This document shows positions 1 to 7,292 of a stretch of 40,141 bases of DNA, one piece after another. This stretch comes from Candidatus Binatia bacterium. Lineage in GTDB: Bacteria; Desulfobacterota; Binatia; UBA9968; JAJDTQ01. Position 1 is the stretch's first letter; the number at the start of each line of letters is the position of its first letter. The notes beneath the pieces are model-generated. The model was not told where the DNA came from. It saw only the letters and a program-made list of their open reading frames with translations, and searched no databases. Both the position numbers and the translations under genes were made by a program. The stretch spans positions 1 to 40,141 of the forward strand of contig JAJEAI010000203.1 in the NCBI GenBank assembly GCA_022824205.1, given 5' to 3'.

Positions 1-135
1 TTAGCCTCAATGTTGCAGAAGCCGGAAGTATGGAGAGGCCCGAGAGACAAGCGGGATGGGGTTTGGAAGGGCGGAGGGGTATTGTTGGGGAATGTCACTG
101 TAGGTGAGGAGTAGGGTTATCGGGAATTTTACGAA

Positions 136-239
136 TCGTCATTCCCGCGAAAGCGGGAATCCAGGCGGCGTGTGGGCGGGGAGGCCGCCCAGTTGGCCCC
201 TCTCCACCCCTGGATTCCCGCTTTCGCGGGAATGACGAT
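136..239. repeat. Inverted-repeat hairpin element (GNRA-loop palindromes)
   Basis: Two arms of about 30 nt (136-165 and 209-239) are inverted copies of each other around a G+C-rich spacer. Each arm contains its own perfect palindrome: 8-bp stem attcccgc/gcgggaat with a 4-nt loop (141-160, loop gaaa; 214-233, loop tttc, which reads gaaa on the other strand). A closely related single copy lies at 11838-11870. This architecture resembles REP/BIME-type intergenic elements. Whether it is mobile, a transcription terminator or an mRNA-stabilising hairpin cannot be told from one window. Confidence 0.85.
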
Positions 240-315
240 CGTAGGGCTTGCTGCGGATCACAAGCTTTTTTGAACATTGGGGTTAGTTGCCAGGAGCAGC
301 GTTTGCCACAGCCTG

Positions 316-330
316 TTTCGCGGGAATGAC
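316..330. repeat. Half copy of the hairpin repeat
   Basis: The 15-mer tttcgcgggaatgac is identical to the right arm of the neighbouring element (222-236). The rest of the palindrome is missing, so this looks like a decayed or truncated copy. Confidence 0.6.
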
Positions 331-431
331 GGTTCGGGGTGTATCGGTCATCCGCTGGCGGCGCCTTGCCGGACATGGAGAGATATGAGAAGCGTGAGCC
401 GGACCCCTTGTTTGCTACAGGAGGGACAGGC

Positions 432-1136
432 ATGCACTCCCGACTTCGCACATTCGCCGCCGCACGAGTTTTTTGGCTTGGCCTCGTGCTACCGCTTTCC
501 GTCATAACGAGTACGCATCCCGGCGTGGCCGACGTCCTCGACCCTGCCGAGGTCACCAACCAGGAATACCACCGGTTCATCCACGCCACCGGCCGCTCCG
601 CGCCGGAGCACTGGACGGAGGGCACGCACCCCGAAGGCTCGGCGTCGGATCCCGTGGTGCTCGTGACTTGGCACGACGCGGTGGCCTATTGCCAGTGGGC
701 GGGAGGCAAGCGGCTGCCCACCGTGCCCGAATGGCTGGCGGCGTGCAACGGCGGGCGCCTGACCAAGCAGGGCGACGTCTGGGAGTGGACCTCCACCGAG
801 GTGGGAACGGAGGGCGATTCCTTCAAGGCCCTGTGCGGACCCATGGGGACATGTGACTGCACCCACCAGTACCGGCCCCACTGGCGGAACGAAGTGAAGG
901 GGTTCCGGTGCGCCGACGACCGTTCGCCGGTAACCTACCAACCGTCCGAACGCCACCGGCCCGGCCGTGCAGCGTGGGCCGCGTCCCGGAAATCTGTTGA
1001 CGGCGGGCGGACGTACCTCCGATCAATGCCCCGCGCCCGTGCGACGCACGCCGGCACAATCCCAGCAGTACCGTCTCCGGATTTCAGGGACGCGGCCCAC
1101 GCTGCACGGCCGCTCCTCGAGCAGCCATCCAGCTAG
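432..1136 (+). CDS. Short secreted FGE-sulfatase (SUMF1-like) domain protein
   Basis: The protein has 234 residues. The N-terminus has basic residues followed by a hydrophobic stretch (about residues 9-27), consistent with export. Residues 36-165 carry hallmarks of the formylglycine-generating-enzyme/sulfatase-modifying-factor fold: VTNQEYHRFI, then PVVLVTWHDAVAYCQWAGG, KRLPTVPEW, VWEW and the closing GFRC. The domain is much shorter than a full FGE, and the catalytic cysteine pair of true FGEs is not evident, so a binding or structural role is as likely as catalysis. ATG 432 is chosen over an in-frame upstream ATG at 339 because aggaggga (419-426) sits 5 nt before it. The last ~70 residues, after GFRCADD, look unrelated to the family and are encoded by an inverted repeat (963-1111), suggesting the original C-terminus was replaced or extended. 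It converges on the EutA-like gene. Confidence 0.75.
   Translation: MHSRLRTFAAARVFWLGLVLPLSVITSTHPGVADVLDPAEVTNQEYHRFIHATGRSAPEHWTEGTHPEGSASDPVVLVTWHDAVAYCQWAGGKRLPTVPEWLAACNGGRLTKQGDVWEWTSTEVGTEGDSFKALCGPMGTCDCTHQYRPHWRNEVKGFRCADDRSPVTYQPSERHRPGRAAWAASRKSVDGGRTYLRSMPRARATHAGTIPAVPSPDFRDAAHAARPLLEQPSS
963..1111. repeat. Long inverted repeat in the 3' end of the FGE-like gene
   Basis: The 32-nt arms 963-994 and 1080-1111 are reverse complements with one mismatch, separated by 85 nt. The repeat lies wholly inside the coding frame, downstream of the recognisable FGE domain, so the gene's tail (about residues 178-227) is repeat-derived. It could be a small inserted element or a large stem-loop near the convergent 3' ends. 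No transposase or target duplication is visible. Confidence 0.85.
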
Positions 1137-1182
1137 AACATCTGGCCGGACCAGCAGCCAGCCCCCCAGCCAGACACCCCAG

Positions 1183-2703
1183 CTAGACCAGCCGGCTCTC
1201 CGGGAACATGAACGAGCGGATGGTGACCGGGATGACCTCGGTGACGCCCATGGCGTTGCCGACGTCGATGAAGTCCAGGTCGCCGACGTCGATGCCGTCC
1301 ACCGCGATGACCTCGTGCGCGACCTTCAGCTCTTCCTTGAGGATGCCGCCCAGGGACTTGGCCACGTCCATGTCGAGGATCAGGAAGACGTCGGGATCGC
1401 CCTCTTCCGACGGGTCCGCGTCGTCCACCACCGCGGCGATGCCTTCGGCCAAACGCCGGATGTACTTGTAGTTGGGCACGCCTTCCAGGCCCAGGGCCAG
1501 GGCGAGGCCGGGCTTGAACTTGGCCAGGTCGAACTTGGCCAGCGCCGTGCGAATGGTGCCCTGGATGTCGCAGTCCTCGTCGATGAGCGCCTTGACCACC
1601 TGCAGGCCGTACACCGGAAGCGGCGTCTCGCTGGAGATGTAGCTGGTGTTGCCGCTGGCCTGGATCGTGTACTCGCCGGCGCCGATGACGGTGGCGCGGA
1701 TGCCCTCGACGGGTTCCTTGACCAGGTCCGCCCGGTTGAGCTCGTCGATGCGGTCGCGGATCTCCTTGCCGAGGAACGGACCCACGTCGCCATAGGACGG
1801 CACCTCGTGGTCGTAGATGTGCTCGGACACGCCGCCGGAGAAGACGATGTGGTCGATGCTGTCCAGGCCGTTGTAGTCGGGCAGCAGATCGGTCACCAGC
1901 AGGTGCTCCTCCAGGTCCGAGAGCGGCTTCGCCTGGATGACGTTGAAAAGGTAGTCGGCCATGTAGGAGGCGAACGCCCGCTTGAGGTCGTCGGTGACCG
2001 TCTGGCCCACGTCCACCTGCGAACCCAGCTCCTTGGTGATGAACGTGGCGGGCAGTTCCACCCGCGTCACCACGTTGTCCTCGTCGAAGGCGATGAGGCG
2101 CGCGCCCACGCTGATGGCCGCGGTCTGGGTGACGGTGCCGTCGCGGATCACCGACAGCTTGGTGGTGCCGCCGCCCATGTCGATGTTGAGCACCGTGGCG
2201 TTGGCGGACTTGGACAGGTCCACCGCGCCGCAGCCGTAGGCCGCCAGCAGCGCCTCGTGGTTGGGTCCGGCGGAGGCGCAGATGAACTTGCCCGAGTCCT
2301 TGGCGAAGTACTCGAGGATCGGCCGGGAGTTCTCCTTGTTGAGGGCCTCCCCGGTGATCACCACCGCGCCGGTGTCGATGTCGTCATGGGTGTAGCCGGC
2401 CACCCGGTAGGACTCGTGGATGAAGTCCTGCACCTGGGCCATGTCGATGAGGGTCCCGGAGCTGTACGGCGTCAGCATGATGGGCGAACGGTACAGCACC
2501 TCCCGCTCGGTGACCCTGAAGCGGGCCGAGAGTCCGGCCCCTTCGCGCCTCAGGGTCAGGTGGGAGAAGACCAGATGCGACGTGGAGGAGCCGATGTCGA
2601 TGCCCACGCTGGTGAGCGAGAACATCTCGACGCCTTCGATGTCCTCCACGATGGCATCGGGGCCGGGGTGAAAGTGTTCGGGGTTGTCTGCGTCGTCGTG
2701 CAT
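1183..2703 (-). CDS. eutA: EutA-like ethanolamine ammonia-lyase reactivating factor (ASKHA fold)
   Basis: This 506-residue protein matches the EutA family (about 470 residues in enterics). EutA uses an ATPase of the actin/Hsp70 fold to release damaged cobalamin from ethanolamine ammonia-lyase. Visible motifs are a phosphate-1-type loop GIDIGSSTSH (34-43), VVITGEALNKENSR (about 114-127), NIDMGGGTTKLSV (173-185) and IVFSGGVSEHIY in the C-terminal half. The first ~30 acidic residues precede the conserved core, so MFSLTS (residue 27) is a possible internal start. The gene begins 12 nt after the bicupin stop, so the two are surely co-transcribed. No eutBC, eutT or microcompartment shell genes lie in the window, so the partner enzyme is unknown and may not be an ethanolamine lyase. 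The symbol reflects family membership, not proven function. Confidence 0.8.
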   Translation of the reverse strand: MHDDADNPEHFHPGPDAIVEDIEGVEMFSLTSVGIDIGSSTSHLVFSHLTLRREGAGLSARFRVTEREVLYRSPIMLTPYSSGTLIDMAQVQDFIHESYRVAGYTHDDIDTGAVVITGEALNKENSRPILEYFAKDSGKFICASAGPNHEALLAAYGCGAVDLSKSANATVLNIDMGGGTTKLSVIRDGTVTQTAAISVGARLIAFDEDNVVTRVELPATFITKELGSQVDVGQTVTDDLKRAFASYMADYLFNVIQAKPLSDLEEHLLVTDLLPDYNGLDSIDHIVFSGGVSEHIYDHEVPSYGDVGPFLGKEIRDRIDELNRADLVKEPVEGIRATVIGAGEYTIQASGNTSYISSETPLPVYGLQVVKALIDEDCDIQGTIRTALAKFDLAKFKPGLALALGLEGVPNYKYIRRLAEGIAAVVDDADPSEEGDPDVFLILDMDVAKSLGGILKEELKVAHEVIAVDGIDVGDLDFIDVGNAMGVTEVIPVTIRSFMFPESRLV

Positions 2704-2715
2704 GGTTCGCGTGAC

Positions 2716-3846
2716 CTACTGCTTGCCCATCCCCTTGGACCACTCGTAGTCGGGGTTGGTGTAGGCTTCCTCGTGCATCAGGCTCGTGGTGCCGCGCTTG
2801 GCCAGCTCCTCCTCGAACTTGGCCCGGATGAAGGGATCCTCTTGCGGGTACTCGATCTGGTCCTTGGCGCGGTCCTCCACCTTCTCCGCGTAGCCGTGGA
2901 ACTGCATGGGCGGATGGAAGGCCAGGTAGCGCGCGGGCGTGGTGCCCGCGTTGAAGTGCTGGTGGAACCACTTGTTGGGCGGCACGAACACGCTGGCCTC
3001 GTGCCACGGCACGACGATCTTCTCCTTGCCTTCTTCCCACAGGATCGAGTAGCCCTCGCCCGCGGGGATGACGATGACCCGGCCGGGGCCGTGGCGGTGC
3101 GCCTTCTTGTAGGTGCGCGCCGCGAACACCGACATGTGGCAGGAAAGCTCGGAGTTGGGGAACTCGATGAACACGCTGTGACCGCCGGCGCCGCGCTTCT
3201 TGTTCTCGTCCAGCTTGTCCCACGCGCGCATGTCGGGGAAAAAGTTGCCGTACCAGTAGACGCGCCGGTTCCACACGTTCCACTTGCCCGAGTCCGTGAC
3301 CATCTTGGCCTCGGAGTAGAACTCCCCGTCCTGGGCGGCGATCACGTCCTCGCCCGAGAACGGATTGTCGAAGAAGAACTCCGGGTCTCCCACCGCGGAC
3401 ATGGCCAGCGGCAGGTAGTTGTAGTGCAACAGGCGGACCACCTTGTCCCCCTGCATGTTGTTCATGGTGTAATGGTAGTTGCGCGGCACGATGAACATGC
3501 TGTTGTTGTGCCACTCGAAGGTCTTCTTGCCGCCGTTGTCGTCGCGCCACACGGTGGTGGTGCCGCGGCCTTCCACCACGTAGACCACCTCGTCAAGCGC
3601 GAACCTGATGGGCGGCGTCGACTCGCCCGGCGCGATCTCCTGGATCCATGCGCCGGTGACGCCCTCCTGCCCCATGAGCTGCATGAAGGCCGCCTTGCAC
3701 TGGCGCTGCTCCCACCACTCGAGTTCGCAGTCGCGCAGGTCGCCGATGAAGTACCCCGTGTGGATCGGAATCCCCAGGGACTCCATCCAGTGGTCGTACG
3801 TGAACTTGGTCTTCGCTGCTACGGCATCGCTGATATCTTCTCCCAT
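2716..3846 (-). CDS. Bicupin (two-cupin-domain) protein
   Basis: This 376-residue soluble protein has two beta-barrel cupin domains. The N-terminal domain spans about residues 60-140 (LDEVVYVVEGRG, then H125 in PRNYHYTMNN). The C-terminal domain spans about 235-310, with metal-ligand-like H250/H252 in KKAHRHGPG, a glycine-rich turn PAGEGYSILW and H295/H297 in NKWFHQHFN. Cupins of this size include metal-dependent dioxygenases such as gentisate-type enzymes and isomerases; the substrate cannot be assigned. ATG 3846 is chosen because AAGGAG precedes it by 7 nt; longer upstream reading runs into non-coding sequence. It is first in a two-gene operon with the EutA-like gene, which suggests that reactivase and bicupin serve one pathway. 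It is divergent from dxs. Confidence 0.8.
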   Translation of the reverse strand: MGEDISDAVAAKTKFTYDHWMESLGIPIHTGYFIGDLRDCELEWWEQRQCKAAFMQLMGQEGVTGAWIQEIAPGESTPPIRFALDEVVYVVEGRGTTTVWRDDNGGKKTFEWHNNSMFIVPRNYHYTMNNMQGDKVVRLLHYNYLPLAMSAVGDPEFFFDNPFSGEDVIAAQDGEFYSEAKMVTDSGKWNVWNRRVYWYGNFFPDMRAWDKLDENKKRGAGGHSVFIEFPNSELSCHMSVFAARTYKKAHRHGPGRVIVIPAGEGYSILWEEGKEKIVVPWHEASVFVPPNKWFHQHFNAGTTPARYLAFHPPMQFHGYAEKVEDRAKDQIEYPQEDPFIRAKFEEELAKRGTTSLMHEEAYTNPDYEWSKGMGKQ

Positions 3847-4177
3847 GGTACCGCTCCTTGAATTGATCTGGCGTGTGTCGGAATTCCCCAGGCAGGCGGC
3901 CCGAGAAACAGAAACGGGCCGGCGTTGGCCCAGCCCGGAACAAGAACTCTCTGTATAGCGTTCCGCGGCACCGGAGGTCAAGACCGGGGACCGTCCGGCG
4001 GCCCGCGGCAACGGCCCGAGGTCCCTTGCGCAATGTAAAATGATGGATACCAGGATTGATATAATACTGGCACAGTGGCTGTTTTCCCTTTGACAGCGCG
4101 TTTGTCCTTTGCAACACTCGTGATTCTCTGCTGATGTCGATGAAGTCTCGCGGTTCTTGCCACGGAAGGAACGCGTC
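3847..4177. promoter_or_regulatory. Divergent intergenic region between the bicupin operon and dxs
   Basis: 331 nt without a gene. It contains an extended -10 on the plus strand (4057-4065). It also contains a perfect TTGACA at 4090-4095, but with only a weak -10 partner 17 nt downstream (aacact, 4113-4118). The stretch 4040-4120 is distinctly A+T-richer than its surroundings, as expected for a promoter. No operator palindrome was convincing. Confidence 0.5.
4057..4065 (+). promoter_or_regulatory. Candidate extended -10 promoter of dxs
   Basis: TGaTATAAT matches the extended -10 consensus perfectly. No good -35 is found 17 nt upstream (aaaatg), which is tolerated by extended -10 promoters. 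It would start transcription near 4072 and give a leader of about 105 nt before the dxs ATG at 4178. Confidence 0.45.
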
Positions 4178-6073
4178 ATGGCCACGCTGAAAATGATCGA
4201 CGGTCCTGCCGACCTGAAGAAGCTCTCTCCGGAACAGTTCCCGGAGCTTTGCCAAGAGCTGCGCGAGCGGATCATCTCCGTCATCTCCGACGTGGGTGGG
4301 CACCTCGCCTCCAACCTCGGAGTGGTGGAGTTGACCGTGGCCCTCCACTACCTGCTGGACACGCCCAAGGACCTCATCGTCTGGGACACCAGCAACCAGG
4401 CCTACGCCCACAAGCTCCTGACCGGGCGCCAGGACCGGTTCCACACCATCCGGCAGTACGACGGCCTGAGCGGCTTCTGCAAGCGCGAGGAGAGCGAGTA
4501 CGACACCTTCAACGCGGGCCACGCGGGCACCGGCGTGTCGGCGGCGGTGGGCTTCGTGGAAGCCCGCGAGCAGCGCAGGGAGACGCACAAGGTCGTGTGC
4601 GTGGTGGGCGACGGCGCGCTCACGTCGGGGCTCACCATGGAGGGCCTGCAGCAGGCGGGCGGCTCCAAGAAGGACCTTCTGGTGATCCTCAACGACAACC
4701 AGATGTCCATCTCCAAGAACGTCGGCGCCATCTCCGCCTATCTCAACCGCACCATCACCGGCGAGTTCTTCGAACGGGTCACCGAGGAAACCAAGCGGAT
4801 GCTGGGCAAGATGCCGCACATCGGCGATCAGGTGCAGCGCCTGGCCGGGCGCGCCCAGGAGCTGGTGAAGGGGCTGCTGCTCCCCGGACTCTGGTTCGAG
4901 GAACTGGGGTTCCGCTACGTCGGCCCCATCGACGGCCATCAGTTCGAACACCTGCTGCCGACCCTGGAGAACGTGCTGAAGCTCGACGGCCCGACGCTGC
5001 TGCACGTGGTCACGAAGAAGGGACTGGGCTATGGACCGGCCATGGACAACCCCGTGTGGTTCCACGCCAGCTCTCCCTTCGATCGCGACACCGGGAGGCC
5101 CAAGAGGAAGTCCGCGACGCCCTCCTACAGCAGCATCGCCGTCAACACGCTCGTCCGACTGGCCAGGGAAGACCCGCGCATCGTCGCCATCACCGCGGCC
5201 ATGTCCGAAGGGACGGGACTGGGGGCGTTCGAGAAGGCGTTCCCCGAGCGCCTCTACGATGTCGGCATCGCCGAGCAACACGCCGTGACCTTCGCCGCGG
5301 GCCTGGCCGCCCAGGGCATGCGGCCCGTGATCCCCATCTACTCCACCTTCCTGCAACGGGCCTACGACCAGGTAGTCCACGACGTCGCCACCCAGAACCT
5401 TCCGGTGACGCTGTGCATCGACCGCGGCGGCCTCGTGGCCGAGGACGGCACCACCCACCACGGCGCTTTCGACCTCGCCTACCTGCGCCACGTGCCCAAC
5501 ATGGTGGTGATGGCCCCCAAGGACGAGAACGAGTTGCAGCACATGCTCAAGTCGTGCATCAGCTACGACCGGCCCGCGGCGGTGCGCTACCCCCGGGGCT
5601 CGAGCCTCGGGGTGGAAATGGATCCGCTGCCGCAAGCGCTGCCCCTAGGCAAGGGCGAGCTGCTGCTGGAAGGCACGGACATCGCCCTCGTGGCCGTCGG
5701 CGTGACCGTGCACAAGGCCCTGGAGGCCGCGGAGCGCCTGCGCAAGGAGGGCATCTCCGCCGCGGTGATCAACGCGCGCTTCGTCAAGCCGCTCGACGGA
5801 AACCTCATCGGCGCGGTGGCGCGGGAGGTGAAATGCCTCCTGACCGTGGAGGAGTCCAGCGCCATGGGCGGTTTCGGCTCCGCGGTTTTGGAACTTTTGT
5901 CGGAAAAGGGTATCATAGCGGTTCGAACCAAGTGCCTGGGGTTGCCCGACCGGTACATCGAGCAGGGTCCCCAGGACCTGCTTCGCGAGAAGTACTCCTT
6001 GACCGCGGCCGGCATCCATGAACAGGCCAAGGAGCTTCTCGCCCTGGTCGCCGGTCGGGCGGAGGTAGCCTGA
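4178..6073 (+). CDS. dxs: 1-deoxy-D-xylulose-5-phosphate synthase (divergent)
   Basis: The 631-residue cytosolic TPP enzyme condenses pyruvate with glyceraldehyde 3-phosphate at the entry to the MEP isoprenoid pathway. The TPP/Mg motif is GDGALTSGLTMEGLQQAG...LNDN (144-174), the catalytic glutamate is in VGIAEQHAVTFAAG (E366), and the transketolase pyrimidine and C-terminal domains are complete, including GTTHHGAFDLAYL. ATG 4178 is preferred over a TTG 21 nt upstream because ggaagga (4164-4170) lies 7 nt before it. Compared with E. coli DXS as I recall it, His42 (His49 there) is kept. The GHQ motif reads SNQ (N73 where E. coli has His80), and GHSSTS reads GHAGTG, so cofactor-contact positions differ. 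It heads a plus-strand run with an MpaB-like oxygenase 20 nt downstream. Confidence 0.9.
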   Translation: MATLKMIDGPADLKKLSPEQFPELCQELRERIISVISDVGGHLASNLGVVELTVALHYLLDTPKDLIVWDTSNQAYAHKLLTGRQDRFHTIRQYDGLSGFCKREESEYDTFNAGHAGTGVSAAVGFVEAREQRRETHKVVCVVGDGALTSGLTMEGLQQAGGSKKDLLVILNDNQMSISKNVGAISAYLNRTITGEFFERVTEETKRMLGKMPHIGDQVQRLAGRAQELVKGLLLPGLWFEELGFRYVGPIDGHQFEHLLPTLENVLKLDGPTLLHVVTKKGLGYGPAMDNPVWFHASSPFDRDTGRPKRKSATPSYSSIAVNTLVRLAREDPRIVAITAAMSEGTGLGAFEKAFPERLYDVGIAEQHAVTFAAGLAAQGMRPVIPIYSTFLQRAYDQVVHDVATQNLPVTLCIDRGGLVAEDGTTHHGAFDLAYLRHVPNMVVMAPKDENELQHMLKSCISYDRPAAVRYPRGSSLGVEMDPLPQALPLGKGELLLEGTDIALVAVGVTVHKALEAAERLRKEGISAAVINARFVKPLDGNLIGAVAREVKCLLTVEESSAMGGFGSAVLELLSEKGIIAVRTKCLGLPDRYIEQGPQDLLREKYSLTAAGIHEQAKELLALVAGRAEVA

Positions 6074-6093
6074 AATCACGCGAAGGTCAGCAC

Positions 6094-7248
6094 GTGGTGC
6101 AGCCGCCCACCGCCTACATCGAAGGGTACGCCAAGGGTCGCCTGTACGATGAAGCTCTGGCGGACAACTACATCCGCCACACCACCATCGGAGACCCCGC
6201 CCTGGACCCGGTCATGGAGGAACTCTCCTCCATGAATCCCGGCCACCTGCACCGGTTCGTCGGGGCCGGCATCGAGCAGCACGACGAGCTGCTGCGCGAG
6301 GCTCCGAAGGCCTTGCGGGACTTCTTCGAGAACCTCGAAGATCCCCCCTGGCTGGACCACGAAGCCTTTCGTCCCGGAATTCGCGCCTTCCACGCCAACG
6401 TCGACCTCATGCTCATCGCGTTCGTCACCGGCGTGCTGGTTGAGGGGTTTGCCACGCTCATCTCCAAGTCCTTCTACATCACCGGGCGGGTGGGATCCAC
6501 CAAGCGGCGGCTTCAGCAGAACAACCGCCAGCTCCTGGACATCTTTTTCCCCGGCGGCCTCCACCGGGACGGGGACGGATGGAAGCTGTCCACGCGCGTC
6601 CGCTTCGTCCATGCGCGGATCCGGAGTCTGCTGGCCAGGTCCGACGACTGGAACCTGGAGGCTTGGGGAACGCCGGTGAGCGCCGCCCACCTGGGCTTCG
6701 CCATCTCGGTTTTCTCGAGGCTGCTGCTGGAATACGCGATGAAGTTGGGCGCGAAGTTCAGCAAGGAAGAGTACGACAGCGTCCTCGCCGTCTGGCGCTA
6801 CAGCGGTCACCTCATGGGGATACCGGAAGCCGTCCTGTATGCCGACGGCCCTTCCGCCGAGAGAATGTACAGGATCGGCAAGATCTGCGAACCCGAACCG
6901 GACTCGGATGCGGCGGCGGTGGCGAACATGCTGATCGATTCCATTCCCAAGGTCGCGGACATCCAGGACCCGGCGGAGCAGCAACGAGTGACCGCCTTGG
7001 CCCGGCGCCTTTCCCGCGCGCTCATCGGCAACGAACTCGCCGACCATTACCAGTACCCGAAGACCGCGACCTTGGGAGCGCTGTTCGTGTTCCGGATGAA
7101 GCAGCGCCTCCAGCGCATGCTGAAGAGCGACCAGCTCATAAGGTCGGGGAACTTCACGCAGATGATCCAGATCTCCGTGTACGACGAGGGCGGACTGAGC
7201 TACAAGATGCCCGACCACGTCCGGTCATCGAAGTCGAGCGACTGGTGA
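6094..7248 (+). CDS. MpaB/latex-clearing-protein-type (DUF2236) oxygenase
   Basis: 384 residues, starting at GTG 6094 with gaaggt a few bases upstream. The sequence fits the ER-bound oxygenase MpaB/Lcp/rubber oxygenase family (PF09995). These are alpha-helical b-type haem proteins; known members cleave isoprenoid C=C bonds (polyisoprene for Lcp, a farnesyl side chain for MpaB). Family-type residues are R170-x-x-H173 in STRVRFVHARIR, H199 in PVSAAHLGF and H239 in WRYSGHLMGIPE. No signal peptide is evident, so it should be cytoplasmic or membrane-peripheral. It follows dxs by 20 nt and precedes the RND exporter, so a prenoid or triterpenoid substrate is a reasonable inference. Haem ligation by a particular histidine is not established from sequence. 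Confidence 0.8.
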   Translation: MVQPPTAYIEGYAKGRLYDEALADNYIRHTTIGDPALDPVMEELSSMNPGHLHRFVGAGIEQHDELLREAPKALRDFFENLEDPPWLDHEAFRPGIRAFHANVDLMLIAFVTGVLVEGFATLISKSFYITGRVGSTKRRLQQNNRQLLDIFFPGGLHRDGDGWKLSTRVRFVHARIRSLLARSDDWNLEAWGTPVSAAHLGFAISVFSRLLLEYAMKLGAKFSKEEYDSVLAVWRYSGHLMGIPEAVLYADGPSAERMYRIGKICEPEPDSDAAAVANMLIDSIPKVADIQDPAEQQRVTALARRLSRALIGNELADHYQYPKTATLGALFVFRMKQRLQRMLKSDQLIRSGNFTQMIQISVYDEGGLSYKMPDHVRSSKSSDW

Positions 7249-7292
7249 GGCTGGTTGTGGCCGCGGCGTCCGTCCGATAAGCGTTGCACTTC

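Larger units (their letters stand above)
1..431. other. Intergenic region with hairpin repeats; no gene seen
   Basis: No convincing coding frame is present. The reverse-strand open frame that crosses this stretch runs through the palindromic repeats and the antisense of the next gene, and has no recognisable domain. The notable content is the inverted-repeat element at 136-239 and a half copy at 316-330. A clear Shine-Dalgarno (aggaggga, 419-426) at the right end belongs to the gene starting at 432. Confidence 0.6.

Noticed and set aside
1183..3846. Ethanolamine-utilisation microcompartment locus
   Set aside because: Only the EutA-like gene is present; no shell proteins, EutBC, EutT or aldehyde dehydrogenase in the window.
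967..3861. A 964-codon open frame on the plus strand
   Set aside because: It is the antisense shadow of the EutA-like and bicupin genes: composition is histidine/valine/arginine-rich, no domain is seen, and both minus-strand genes have clear families and ribosome sites.
3593..5635. A 680-codon minus-strand open frame across the bicupin and dxs
   Set aside because: It overlaps two well-supported genes and the promoter region between them; its low-complexity composition is typical of G+C-rich shadow frames.
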